Shown one piece after another: positions 35,301 to 50,300 of a stretch of DNA of 64,000 nt. The notes below the pieces were generated by a model. It worked only from the letters and a program-made list of their open reading frames with translations. It was not told the origin of the DNA and made no database searches. The position numbers and the translations under genes are program-made. Source of the stretch: Macrobrachium rosenbergii (Eukaryota; Arthropoda; Malacostraca; Decapoda; Palaemonidae); assembly GCF_040412425.1 (NCBI RefSeq), contig NC_089792.1:22975809-23039808 (forward strand). The letters run 5' to 3'. Within the stretch, counting starts at the first letter, position 1, and each line of letters starts with the position of its first letter.

Positions 35301-38300
35301 ATTTTCATTACTGTATTTACTTGTTAATTTTTATATTTTAATAAATTCAATTACAGTTCTTCATGGATATTAAAATGGGAGTAATTGAAAATGTTGAAGA
35401 TTATGACAAAATTTTACTGGTCAATTTATTTCCAAAACTTGATAACCCTGTTGGTTATATTTTGGGAATTCATACAACTCATGTTTAACTGTTATTGTCA
35501 CTTTGTATTCTGAGCATTTGGGAGCAGGGTTGTGTGGGCTGTTCATTATTGTCACTTTCTATTCTGAGCATTTGGGAGCAGGGTTATGTGGGCTGTTCAT
35601 TAAATGTCCATGTGTTGGGTGCCAAGTGGATGAATAGTCTAAAGAGTCTATGCTAAAACTCTTACATTCTAAATATTCAGTCATTTACCTTCGAATAAAT
35701 TGAATTAACAATATTTCAATTTATGTGTGTCTGTTTGATATGAACATCTCAGAAATGATTTGTTTAATGTTTGCAGATTCTTGGAAAAACTTATATGAAA
35801 ATGTGCATTTATTTTTTCAATAAAAATGTGCGCTGTACAATACAACAAAAAAAAAAAACTCATGGTTGTAGCAGTTTTGAAATATTTTCTATAAATCAGA
35901 TAAATAGAAAAAAATTCGACTTTTCGGTTCTGTTCAAAAACTGAATTGTAAGCACACTTACAGTCTAGTAATATTCAATCAATTAGCTTCATTTTTCAAA
36001 ATCGTTGTATTTCGATGGAAATAATCATTTTTAAATCCGAAAATTCATGTCAAAAATTTTCTCTGTGCTGCTTTAATCGTTTTACAATTTTAATATATCA
36101 AAATCATCGCAATGAGTATCTTGAAAAAAAAAATAACGTTAGCTTCAACGTTTATCTGCCAGAAAAAAAATACTTGAAAAATTTTTTTTCGCTGTCATAA
36201 CTTTCAATATTTATATATGATAATGATATTTTTTTCATTTCCCATTTTGCATACTAAACTTCAGGAATAAGCTCCAGAACCTACTGCGGAAATGCAAAAG
36301 GCTCGGCACGGAAAATGTGTCAAAAAGTCCCCAAAAAATGTTTATGTTTGATGCCTATTCTTTGAAAGTCCAATTTTCAATACTGTACAGGTAGTCTCCT
36401 TTACGTTTTTTTCTGAATTTTTGTATGGAAGTATTAAAACCAAGAGAATCTGATACATATTTCCTCTAAAATTTTTTGCCTCCGAAATTATTCTTCCCCC
36501 ATTTTCACGTTAGAACCTACTGCTTCTGTTATGAATTTTACAGCTTTTTTGTTGTATACAAGGTTTTAGTGTATCAATTTCTATAAGTAACTCTTTTGGT
36601 TGTAATTTTTTGTTGTTGTATACAGGTTTTCTTCATTTTTTGTAAATTTCCTTCTAATATCAGTAATGTTTTATTAATTTTTCCATTCAAACAATCTAGT
36701 CATCTCCCTACTGAGTGTTTTAGTTTCAACAATTCTGACAACTATCTGACCACCATGTAACTTTGTTTGGTTGGATGACATTTTGACTTTGTATTGTCTT
36801 ATCTGCCTCTTATTCTAAGAAACTGACAAAAAATATATTAGTTTCATTATGATCTTGTACATATTTGAAAGGTGAAATATTCCTGGTGTGCTATAGGGAA
36901 ATGATCACTAGTGTATAAGTCATCAACTGAGTTCCCATCTAGTCTGTCTACAATATCTGATGAACATATAGTTAAGTCTTACCAAAGAAAATGTTCCATG
37001 TATTTTTGAATGTGCTGATTTCATTATCATTTATACAGCACATATCATTTAAATCTATAAATTCTTCTATTGTACTTCCTATTTTATTTGGCTCCAATTT
37101 CCCAACTACCAGTCGACAGTGAACTGCAGCACGTCTGTTCTCTATCACAGCTGAAAGAAAAATGAGTGCAATACTTTGTGAGTGATGGATACTCCTGCAA
37201 TCATGGCTCATCTCCACTTGTTAGCCACCTTTTTACCAGTTTTCAGCTGGTTTCCAGTTCCCGCTAAAAGGTACTTCTTTATAAAAGCTGATAATTTCTA
37301 TTCCCATAGGAATAAATGTATGATGTCTGTTCTGCAAAAAACAATAAAACTGAAAGTTTATCCATCATTTCTTCAAAATATTTCCTAATTCCTAAGGTGT
37401 TCTTAGACAATATCCTATTTTACTTCAGAGCTACCATCCATGAAAAACATGATGATGATACCATTATCATCCCCAGTAAAACCTGCCTGAAAATGCCAAG
37501 ATCCTTGTGATGACTTGAAAAGCAGTGGCTGAACCAAACAATGGATTCTGAATTAGAACATCCCAAGCCAATTCCTAGTTGCATGTGAATGTACAGAAAA
37601 CATAGTTTCAATCTTGAATGGTACAGAAAACATATTTTCAATCTTCCATGCCAAAAGTTGCCTTTGAAAATTGATGAAATGCTGCCACTCTTCCCATTCA
37701 TGAAGCTCTGCTTAAGATACATAAATCTGTTAATAATTAATTAGTTTGTGGGTTAAACAATACAAGTTTCATGGAAACCAACAATAGGTAGGTAATTATA
37801 ACATCAACTTGCTGTTTAGAATTCCTAACCGCCTCATCAACAATAATGACAAATAAGGACTGCATGAAATATTTATAGATGTGCTTCCAAATTACATATT
37901 TTGGTAAAAAAAAAAAAAAAAAAAAAATGTAGAACCCCAAAACATATCCACTTAATTAGTCCTTAAACAAAATTAATCACAAACCTTTTAGCTGCAATAC
38001 CACAGTTACACTGGACACTGTCCTCATAAGTTGATCCACCACCAAAACCTGCAGATAAAACACCATAATCTTGAAACAGTTGCTAATAGTACAAAATATA
38101 TTTAAATATAAAATACTTATTTGCCTATTACTGCCATTAAACTATTCAAATTGAAGTAATTGATGAGAACACTCATGTACCTAAAAGTAATGGGAAGTGC
38201 TCTTGGAACAAGGACCACCTCTTTCATTTGTTACAATTTTATTACTAATCAATAGGGCTGTGACTTGGCCATTCCTCTGAGGTACTGATAAGGAATAAAA

Positions 38301-41300
38301 TAACTGCATTACATTATGCTAATACTGTACTATGTATTAATTTGTTCTAGAATACCAAATTGTTTTTTAAAATCTGTTGAATATGCAATTAATTGTAAAA
38401 AACACTTTTTCACCTCCCTTTTTTCTACAGAAAATACGTTCTCCTGTGTAAGCTACTTGTTTATGAGAAAGTTTTGTATTCCATGCTGATAACCCTATTC
38501 AGACGATGTTCAAGTCTGGCCAGCCTGCAAGTTAATATATGCAGTAGGTTTGGTAGGTCTTCAGCTGACGAATCAATTAACTCTTCATGCACAAACTGTG
38601 TTCTTAGTGGAAAGGAAGTCTAACAGTATTCCCTCACAATCCCCTATTATCCACATAAGTACTATCTGCAATTTTGCATGCATCTTCATCCCTCCCAAAA
38701 AAAACATGGATGCATACACAGTTATTAAAATGAATAAACAGCCTACTGTTTGGTTTACATTGTGCAGGCAAATAAGAAAAAAAAAACTGGCAGCAATGCT
38801 GTTAACAGTTCATACAGCACACTGAGAGAGGGGTATTTTGTGGGATGAACCAAGGTAATTTCATGGGGGAGGGGGGACCTTCATCTGCTTTGGAGTTTTC
38901 ATGACTATTATTGACTAAAAAACATAATTTTGTTTATTGCCTTTGAGTGAATGATAGAGATGTGTCATGACCATGTCACACAAGTTTTGTTCTCTCCTTT
39001 GCTGCTTGTGTGTATATCTGTTTTGTAAATTATGCTACTTGAAAGATCACCCCAGACAGTGTCAGAAAATTTATGAGTGCTTGAATTTGCAAGCATAGTG
39101 TAAAAAAAACATAAATGTTAAATATAAAAAAATAACATATTTCCCAGCATCAAACATGCTCTGACCTTGATGATGCACCCCACTTTTGACTAGCAAAATT
39201 TTGAAAATGAACAAAAGCTGGCAACACTCACAAGTTAATTGCTTTGTTTTGGTTGGTGAGCTGCACACATATGAATGCATCAACACATTGAGGAAATGTG
39301 AATTCAGCTGGTATAGCATGTTGATTATAATTTTTCACTTCATTTACTCTAAGGCCTTTTTAAGTTTTCAAGTTCTTTGATTTTAATATTAAATTAGCTC
39401 TTCTTAAGTTGATGTACCAGCAAACTAAAAAAAATTGAACAGATTATGAAAAAATCTCTCAATTATTCAGATTAATAGAGCCAAGGCCCTATTAGATAAT
39501 GGTGAGAAAACTCACATATGGGTGTAAAATGGAAACTCCATACCCTTACTCCCCCTACTTTGTCAGTACTGCAAAAGGGTAAACACTTCTAAACAGCAAC
39601 CATCACACTAAACTGAAAACTTGATGCACAAGGCAATTAGGTAGCTTATTTAACCATATTTGTAACAAAATACAGTATACTGTAATAAATACACTTAACA
39701 AAACCAAAGCCCCCTTTTTTTCTTTATATGCAAAGTGCAAAATGGTAGGTTGCAATACATGATAAAAAATGAGCATTACTTTCTTTTTAATTTTGCCCAA
39801 ACCCATTATATGACAACCTTTAAAATATGTTGTAAACAAAAAAGCAATTTTTTTTTTTTTGTCCAAATAGTCTTTAAAATACATTGTACAGTAGCTTCGT
39901 GCTAGTTCACAGATCAGCATTCGCGCCTTCAGTTAATCACAGGTTTTCCTGTGGAGTTTTTCATACAGCAATATTTATTAAACACTGTATTTTCATTTTA
40001 TTTTTGTGACTATAGTAAAACCTTGGAGCTTATGCGAGGTCAGGTTCCAGAGCCCCTCGTGTTAGAGGAGGATTCGCGTAAGTTTGGTACAGTCACTAAA
40101 AATGCTAATAAATGTTTATTTCTAGAGTTTAAACACACAAAAGTTATGGACATCATCTATCCGGCAATACCAGTCCATATGAGGATATGGTTAGATTATA
40201 TCCATACTGAGAGCCCAGTTGAGATTTCTATGGAAACTCTTTTAAATTTTCTGATATACCTTTTTGAAGATAAATGTCTTGCGGTTACAACAATCATGGC
40301 ATACAAGGCAGCATTAACGGAACCCTTGCTTTATGGATTTGGGATTGATTCCAGCATAGAAGCTGTTGCTTCCCTTCTGGGGTCTTTTGATCTACAAAGA
40401 CCCACTCCCAAAAGACTTACAATTGCTTGGTCCCTGAACATGGTACTTAGACTTCTATCTATCCCTCAATTCAGCAGTCCCTATACAACCGCAACTCACA
40501 TGTTACGAAAGGCGATCTTCTTGATTTCATTAGCATCAGGAGCCCATATTAGTGAAAATGGGCTCTCTTAGACGGGGACAATACATCACACAAACTGCTG
40601 ATAATCAGTTACTGTCCCCTGGTCCATCATTCCTGGCCAAGAATGAGGGTCCTTTAACCCTTAAACGCCGACTGGACGTATCATACGTCGACTAAAATTG
40701 TCTGTTGGGTGCTGAGTGGACGTACCGTCGTTGACTACAAAAATTTCAACCTTCGGTCAACTTTGACTTCGACCAAAATGGTCGAAAAACGTAATTGTAA
40801 GCTAAAACTCTTACATTCTAGTAATATTCAATCATTTAACTTCATTTTGCAACAAATTGGAAGTCTCTAGCACAATATTTCGATTTATGGTGAATTTTTT
40901 AGAAAAACTTTTTCCTTACGCCCGCGCGGTAACTCGGCCGAAAATTTCAGAAATTCTTTCGTCATTTTGTCGTAAGTTTTGCACTGTTTTATATTAGTCG
41001 TTACATAAAGTTTTATATATGAAAATGTGCGCAATTTCATGTAAAATACAGCAAAATACAACCCATGGTTGTAGCTTTTATCAGTTTGGAAATATTTTCA
41101 TATAAACCACGATAACTGCCAAAATTTCAACCTTCGGTCAACTTTGACTTGACCGAAATGGTAAAAAATGCAATTGTAAGCTAAAACTCTTACATTCTAG
41201 TAATATTCAATCATTTACCTTCATTTTGCAACAAATTGGAAGTCTCTAGCACAATATTTCGATTTATGGTGAATTTTTGAAAAAACTTTTCCTTATGTCC

Positions 41301-44300
41301 GCGCCAGAAATTCTTTTGTCACGTTATGTCGTAATGTTTGCACCGTTTTATATTAGTCGTTACATAAAGTTTTATGTATGGAAATGTGCGCAATTTCATG
41401 TAGAATACAACAGAAAATAACTCATGGTTGTAGCTTTTATCAGTTTTGAAATATTTTCATATAAATCACGATAACTGCAAAATTTCAACCTTCGGTCAAC
41501 TTTAACTTTCGACCGAAATGGTAAAAACGCAATTATAAGCTAAAACTCTTACATTCTAGTAATATTCAATCATGTACCTTCATTTTGCAACAAACTGGAA
41601 GTCTCTAGCACAATATTTCGATTTATGGTGAATTTCTGAAAAAAAAAAAACTTTTTCCTTTACGTCTCTTGTGCTGTAACTTTCGGCCGAACATCTCAGA
41701 AATTCTTTAGTCACGCTGTCGTAATGTTTGCATCTTTTACATTAGTCGTTGCATAAACTTTTATATATGAGAATGTGCGCAATTTCGTGTAGAATACAAA
41801 AGAAAATAGCTCATGGTTGTAGCTTTATCAGTTTTGAAATATTTTCACATAAATCACGATAACTGCCAAAATTTCAACCTTCGGTCAAATTTAACTCAAC
41901 CGAAATGGTCGAAAAACGCAATTGTAAGCTAAAACTCTTACATTCTAGTAATATTCAATCATTTACCTTCATTTTGCAATAAATTGGAAATCTCTAGCAC
42001 AATATTTCGATTTATGGTGAATTTTGAAAAAACATTTTCCTTACGTCCGGCAGAGTAACTCGTGAAACATCTCAGAAATTCTTTCGTCACGTTGTCGTAA
42101 TGTTTGCACCGTTTTATATTAGTCGTTACATAAACTTTTATATATATGAAAATGTGCGCAATTTCATGTACAATACAAAAGAAAATAACTCATGGTTGTA
42201 GCTTTTATCAGTTTTGAAATATTTTCATATAAATCACGATAAATAGAAAAATTCGACTTTCGGTCAACTTTAACTCGACCGAAATGGTCGAAAAAACTGC
42301 AATTGTAAGCTAAAACACTTACAGTCTAGTAATATTCAATCAATTAGCTTCATTTTTCAACAAACGGGAAGTCTCTAGCACAATATTTCGATTTATGGTG
42401 AATTTTTGAAAAAACATTTTTTTACGTCCGCGTTACGAATTCATGCATCATTTTGTGATAATATTTTCTCTGTGTTGCTTTGATCGTTTTACAATTTGTT
42501 ATATACCAAAATCATCGCAATTTAGCATACAATACAAAGAAAAAAATAACCGTTAGCTTTAACCATTTTGCTCACAGCGATTTGTATAAAATTATATATG
42601 AAAATTTTTTTGCGTCATATATTTCAATATTTATATATGATAATGATATTTTTTCATTTCTGATGGTTGCATACTAAACTTCAGGCAATGACAAAAAAGG
42701 AGCCAAAAATGAACTCTTAATCTTAAAAACTAAGCGTGCTGTGATATTTTGAAAAAACTTTTTTTCCGCTTGGCGCTAACTCCCGACGCCCCAGGCATAC
42801 GGGAGATGTTTTTGTAAATAGAGGCTCGTTTAAGGGTTAAGAAGGAAATCTATTCTTATAAGAAAACTCAATTTAGCAGACAAAACATTATGCCCAGTTC
42901 AAGCACTTAAGGTTTACCTAGAGGTCACGACAAACACCCAGAAGGTCCGATTCTCCTCGCCGTAGCATGAATACACCATTCGCTGTACAAGGGCTAATAA
43001 TTTTAGTGTCCCTCATTAAAAAGGAAAACACACATTCCTTTCCTAGGTCACATGACATTAGGAAAGTAAGTGTGTCATTGGCCTTCTTCAGAAATGTCTC
43101 TTTTGAAGAAGTCTCCGAAAGTACAGGGTGGGCATCAGGAACAGTATTCTTACAACATTACTGCCATGAGCTTGAATAAATTCATCTACACTGCATATCT
43201 TTAGGTGGTATGGTTAGTCCCGACCCCACAGGCTCTACAGTGGAAAACCAAGGGGTCTTCCTAATGGGTGAGTATGCTGACTATTGCTGGGGAAGGTGCA
43301 ACAAGATTGCAACCACACCCAGCATACTTAGGTAAGTCGCTACAGAACTTCACCTTAAAAATGCAAGTTCTTGCATAGTTTCTTGTTACCAAAACCCCCA
43401 AAAGGTTTTTTTAGAGAAAGGAATGGGGCTTGAAACTTGTGGCTTGACCTCAGACCAGAAATGTTTTTTTGTTTTTTCTTTGTGGTTTTGGGATTAAAAT
43501 TTTGAGAACTTAATCCTTTTGTCACTTGTCAGTTTCTTTTGTAAAGCTCCTTGAGGACAAAACAAGCAACTACACTATCAAATAACAGGTTCTGACATAA
43601 GTAAAACCTATTTTTGGTAGTTGCTGTTGAGTCCTCAAAACCCTCCCACTTCCCTGATGAAAAGGCATGGGATTTGGGCAAGGGATCATTCTATACTGAC
43701 CAGCAGAGAGTAATGGAGGCTGGTCTTTTGCCTGCCCGATCGTAAACAAGATGGCAGACGTGCATGTGCAATAGTCACCTCTTACAGTATTTGACTCAGG
43801 AAAACTGGGTTCAGCTTCGCTGAAGATAAGGGAAAATGCCCTCTTTATCTTTGAGTCCATATACTGTATCATGTGTCTTGTGTTTTCATTACGACACAAT
43901 ACCTGGCTACAAGACCAGTCTAAAAGATATTTCTTTGCAACTAGTCTAGTCACCATGGAACGCTGGCACACCAAAAATAGGTTTTTCCCATGTCAAAACC
44001 GGTTTTTGTTTACTTCTTATTTCAATTAAGCATAAAGTGTAAACTTCATTCAGAGGTCATATTCAGGCATTCTTATTACTGTCTAGCAAAGATAACTTTT
44101 TGGGTTAGGTTGGGTCAATGAAAAACATAACCTTCAGCCTCTATGTCACAATAAATTTCAGACTTCTTTTAAGAGAAAAAATAGTATCTTTGACACTGGG
44201 AAATATGGTAAATACTTTTATATATTATAAATATCGTTTAAAATGCATAACAAAACTACTTACCTGAGTCAAACCTTCTGTTATTCCAAGATGAATTTTG

Positions 44301-47300
44301 AGTAAATGAAATGTTACTACTTCCTCTGCTTTGTCCAAAATTGTTTCCCCTTCCACTACTGCTGCCCCCTGCACCACCATCATCTCCCCAGCCTCCACTG
44401 CGTACATTATCACCTTCATCTGCCCACAAGAAAAAGTTGCAACCTGTTCCTTGTGGTTTAGCACACTTGTAAAACTGACGACCTGTAATTAAAAAAAATT
44501 CACTTTTGGTATTACTGTATTTACATGTGAAATCAACACAATTTATGGTTACATACTAAATCATAATATTACATTAAAATGATGATTACTGGACTAATTA
44601 CTTTTCATATAACTTATACCCTGAATGTCAATAACTTGAAAGTATCAATCATCACAAGTGAGAGGGCTTGAGTTAACTCCAATACAGTACTCCCCATTAA
44701 CAGCTGATTTTCTTCTTTTTATATTTCTGCCTGTTGGGCTAGATGTGAGCTCTTCATGCGAGTCGAAGAGAATGGAATATAAAATTCAGGCCAAAGGCCA
44801 AGTGCTGGGACCTGAGGTCATTCAGCACTGAAAGGGAAATTAAGAGTAGAAAGACCTGAAAGGTGTAACAGGAGGAAAACCTTGCATTTGCACTAAGAAA
44901 CAATTGTTAGGAGAGGGTCGATAGCAAGATGGAAGAAAGAGAATATGAATGGAGGTACAGTAAAAGGAATGAAAGGGGTTGGAGCTAGGGGCCAAAGGGA
45001 CATTGCAAAGAACCTTAAGTAATATTAATGCTTACCGTACACTGTGTGAGGTACACTGACAGCACTACATCCCTACAGTGGGTGAGTGGAAGAGATTTCC
45101 AGCACTTCCCAAAAAGAGTTCTTTGATGATACTCTAACCTCCAAAAAGGGATTGTTCCTTGTTCCTACAAGCCTAACTAAGATCCAAATGAACCACTCAA
45201 TAAAGTACCACTGCTGATATTCTTTCTACTGGTGTTTCCATCCTAGAAATGGGTTAACTAGATTCACGTGTTGTCTAATTAAGTCCTTAAAGCTAAGGTT
45301 GGACATTAATTAAGAGAAATTTGCATCTGACTCATAGCAAGGACATAAAAGACAAGTAGGCAGGATTGTTCCATAACAACTTAACCATTCCTTCCTTTCC
45401 TTCTTTCATGGTTAATGAAGAGGCTTTCTGCTTTATCTTCTGTGGATAATCCAGCATTACTTGTGAAGAACGAAAGAATCCAGAGGCAATGACACCAGGA
45501 TGTTTCTTTCCACAGGACAGTGGTAGGTGTCACATGTAACTCATCTGTTAGCTGAGGCAGGTCTTCTTGAGAGCTAACAGTAATTTGATTTTATTTGAGA
45601 GATTTTATTCAAGGAATTTTACTCACAAATGGTTGGATTTGTAATTTTTAGTACCTGTAGTCATGGCAACCATTGCACCTTCCACCTCACAGTTAATATC
45701 CTTGCATGGTTGCATCATAGAGGCATAGACTTCCAGGGGTACTAGCTTATTCACATGAATGCTACATGTATTAATTTTCCAAACATGAAAATACTTATCA
45801 AGCATAAGTGCCTTGTTTTCCACCCCATGAAAGTTATCAAAGCCATGGTTCCAGACTTTTAAAAGTACCCAAGTTCAATTCTGGGTCCTTCATGTACTTA
45901 GAAAATATTAAGGGGGATGATCAGCAACTTGGCACTCCCACCTAAACTAAAAATGAGACATATATTATTGACAGGGTTATGATAACAGTTTTTATACTGA
46001 AGAACAAGCCCCTCAATCACCTAAAGAATTTCTTCTTCCAGTCCTACTGATCTCATAACCTCATTCCCACACATGAAAAGTGAGGAGGGTGATTCATACA
46101 TACCTGAAATTCTAGGTGGTGAATTTACCATCTGACTACCTTTCCTCAGCATGTTTGACAAGATTTCTGACTATGGAGCATTTATATGACTGATGGGTTT
46201 TTACATAAAGAATGTGGTTTTGTGTTACAAAACTCATGATATTCCATATACTGTAAACAGAAAGCCTCACCTGTATTGGGTCCTTCTTTTCGAACTGTGA
46301 GTAGAATTGCATCCTCATTACAGGTACATACAATAGCATTCTCCCTTTCTGTATTCCCACCTCCATTCCAAGAGGGACGAACATAACTTGGAGATTGTCC
46401 CGAATTGTTGTTGACACTTCTGTTATTATTTGTGTTTTGAGTGCCTGCTCCAGAAAATGAGGATGAATTTGGGCTATTATATGAACTATTATAACTTTGA
46501 TTGTTTGTTTGGCTGTTGAATGTACTATTTCGTCTATAATCATTAGGATGAGATGAATTTTGAGTTCTCTGGTTAAAGGGAGCAGTATTACTAGAATAGG
46601 CTACACTGTTATTACGACCAAACACAATACGTGTCTGATTGCGATTGGAAAGGGTATTTTGTTGTGAGGAATATCCACTATCATTTGATGAATTTGTTGC
46701 TCTTGGTCGCTCCTGTGTTCCTGAAATATATAAAGAAAAGTTAGTTTTGCAACAGTACAAACCCATACCATAATACATCACTAGCACATTGTAATACAAC
46801 AATTTTGTGAAAGTCCAAAGATACTTCAATTAAAAAATTTCCATGGGTATTAAAATGAATCACAGACAAAATAAAATGTGCCATAATTAATTTCACTTAT
46901 GGCAGTTAAAAGCAGCATTCAGGTTAATTTGCAAACAACACTTTCAGCATGGAGCAGCTTGAAAAGTTTGACAATTTTTCCGTGAATGAGTTATCACTTA
47001 AAATATCAATGATAATTGTTCAAGCCTTTAATTATATATACTGTATATGCCAGCGTATAAGGAGACTTGGCATATAAGACAACCCCCCATTTCTCATGTA
47101 AAATGTAGGTTAAGCGGCATGTTTGGCGCCAATTTATTAAACTGACACTATCAGGTGATGTAAGTTAGTTGGTACATAAATAAAATCAATAATCATTGGA
47201 ATTATCGTACTAAAAAATGTGTAGAAGTAGTACCTTCAAGATTTTAAAATGTTTGGCAATGCTCACCATTAAAAAGATACTTTTGTATTTCTCTAGGAAA

Positions 47301-50300
47301 AATATAAAGTAAACATCATGACAAATGCTCAATGCCTGTGACGTCACTATCGGTGGAGTAATACTTGCTGGAAGTAGATCTGCATGAATGTATTCCTTTA
47401 AAATTAAAAAGGATCGTGATATTAAGGATAACTGGGGAATTATCGATATCACAAAACCCTTTAGTTTGATTATAAAATACTACCAAAGAAATATTGGCCT
47501 TTAGTAAACACCCAAGCTCGTATGTCAAGCACAACTGGGAACTATGAAAACGGCTATGTTTCGTAAACAAAAAAGTTAGACTTCCCTGATTTACCTTCTC
47601 AGTAACTTCAAATTATCTATCAATGTTAATAAGGCATTTTACAATAAGTATCAATAACAAAATTGTCTAAGATTATTGCTATATAATAATGGTACTCTGG
47701 ATAAAGCTAGTACCAAAGTGAGAGCTCTACATCCTAACATCTAATTATAGTAACGTCTAATAATGGTAATTACCTCATGTAATTACAGTTGTTTTGTGTA
47801 CAGTATCAATAGTTGTGTTACTAGTGATACACTTGAATTACCTACAGTTTTTAACCATTATTACAGTTGTTTTGTTTTACAGTGTCCATAGCTGTGATGA
47901 TAGTTAACTACTGACACTTCAGAGCTTAGCCTATCATTAAAAATCTTGGTAGGATTTAAGGTTTGTTTTTTATAATTGGCATATAAGATGACTCCCCATT
48001 TTTAAGGTTAAAAGGTAGCCTTATACACCAGCATATACAGTATTAGTCATGGTTCTGATTACCAAGATAAAATACTACAAGTAATCCAGATTCAAAGAAG
48101 TTTCACACACAAGAATGCAGTACAGTACAGTACAATAATGTTTATCATCGAAAGAACTATACCGTTAAACAACATGCTTTGAGAGTGAAAAGTATAAACC
48201 AGTGCATTTCATTTCCCTTCCCTGCACGTTGAGAAACAAAACATTCAACATCATTGGGTTTACTGTACAAAAAGTGGCACATGTCTGGCACCATGCCAGA
48301 TGCTAGCAAGACATTCTCCTGTTCTCAACAAAACTTTCTGACAGTAGTTGATAAATACAGTAACAGAAACCTTATGGAGACGAAAATCTTTATTTTAGGA
48401 TATGGTTATAGTAATTACACAAAAAATATAAAGGGCATTACTGTATAAACTTTATTTATCCCCAAAAAAACATTCTGTGACCCTTCAATTTTTAACTCCT
48501 TTCAAGTAAAACAAAAATCAAATCCTGCTCCCTTTTATTAGTAACTCGACATAAATAAAATTAAATATATGGTACAAGGCCCTTGTAATAATCTTCAATA
48601 AAATTTCTTTTAGTGTTTTAATTTTATTTTAAATAAAAAAACTCTGTACAGTATTCAGTGTTAATCTTCTGCCAAAATATAGTTAAAAAAAAAAATCCAA
48701 ACAATCTCTCATTTACCCAGATTAATACATCCAAGATGCTACTGAACTGTGGAAATATCTGGACAGCACGAAAAAACAGTCTAAGGATGTAAAATGGAAA
48801 TGTCATCACCACACACTACTGTATGTGTTTATAAATAACACAGAATACAATGTAGAGTATTAAGCTGTGCAGTATACTGCATACAAAATGTATAAAAAAT
48901 TTACTATGAAATTCTCTCTCTTACCTATAAGCAATGCAAAAACTGCTTAAGTGGGCCTTACTTGAAAAAAAATTTTTTTTTTAAGAATACCCAGAGAGAA
49001 AAAGACAAATTCAACAAAATGCACAGCAATGTGATGCATGTGCATGTGTATACACATGTATGTGTTGATTTTATGCTGAACACATAGCTACCATTTTCTA
49101 CTGCATTTTTGTATTTTCACATTAAAAATCTAATAAAAATCTTATTCAATATGTATGTGTGTGTATATGTGCAAAGCTTTTTTAAGACAGTATTACAGCA
49201 ATATTGTTACTCATTTTGTATAGCAAACGAAAATTTATTAAATCTTTACACCATCAGAAACACATTATAAGGTACTGGAACTAAGGCTATTGTAAATAAT
49301 TGTTTGAAACCCTTGGTAATTATGTAATGCACTATATTCACTGATTAACAGTTATAATAGTTACATTCCATTAAGGGATATTAACTATTATGTACTGCAT
49401 ATTGAGGTCATATTTGGAATACACTATGAGCACCCTATAGAAACAAAGTGACTCTTGCTGAGTTCCCTATGGTATGAAAATATTCCCACAAGTCTTTGTA
49501 AGATTGAGAGAGAGAGACTGACTTACAGGCATCACACAGTTTATAAATGTCTCGACACGTTCTGATGGTCATCTATGTGAATACAAAAGTTAATAAATTG
49601 AGATACATGATGCACAGGTATACATAGCAGGCAGGTGGTTTACAACTGGTGGGTTAGTTGTAGACCAAATTTTGATTGGTCATGGGCTGATGATGAAATC
49701 ATTCCTCGAAGTGTTGTATCTTCTAGGCCTAACCGGTGTTGATGGTTGGAGGTGGGTGTTGGCTCCCAACTGGTGTGGCTGGTATGATACAGTAGACTGC
49801 CCAGTTGACTTGAAGTTGGCATCAGGTGCTCTCTCTCTCTCTCTCATGACAGTGTTTGGTGCCAGCTAATTTCTTATATTTCTCTTTATGATGGTGAGGA
49901 GAAATTCAGTTTCTTTCACCATGTTATGCTTGATATTTCTCTAATTATATGGAGTGCCTTGAGAAGCCATAGGCATCATCGGTCCAGTGTTTGGGCTATA
50001 TTTCATGTTCTTTATAAGCTCAGCTCTTTCAGGTCTTTTGTTATATTTTTGTATATATGACAGTCGAAGATGGCCCCTTCTTGAAGGTAGCAGGAGAGAG
50101 GCTTGGAGAGTCTGAATTATTCTTATTCAGAAGATGAACCCTATTCATGTGGAAAAAGTCCACAGGGGCCAATGACTTGTAATTCAAGTCTCCAAAGAAT
50201 ATGGTGTTCATTTGAAAGAAGTAACAGAAGGTAACAGGAAATACAAAATGAAGAGATCAGTTATTAGAAAAGATAAATTAACAAATTAGTGATAAATAAA

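Larger units (their letters stand above)
40138..43560 (+). mobile_element. DIRS retrotransposon fragment, copy B, split by a nested element
   Basis: Only the tyrosine-recombinase end is present, in two pieces, 40138-40657 and 42841 to about 43560. It lies antisense to TOP3A within an intron. The right piece continues past the recombinase stop into what is probably the DIRS 3' non-coding end (up to about 43560; limit uncertain). Copy A at the window start aligns through both pieces without the insert. Confidence 0.85.

Noticed and set aside
40658..42836. Satellite array unrelated to transposition
   Set aside because: The array has inverted tips, TTAA on both sides and an empty-site counterpart, so it is an inserted element.
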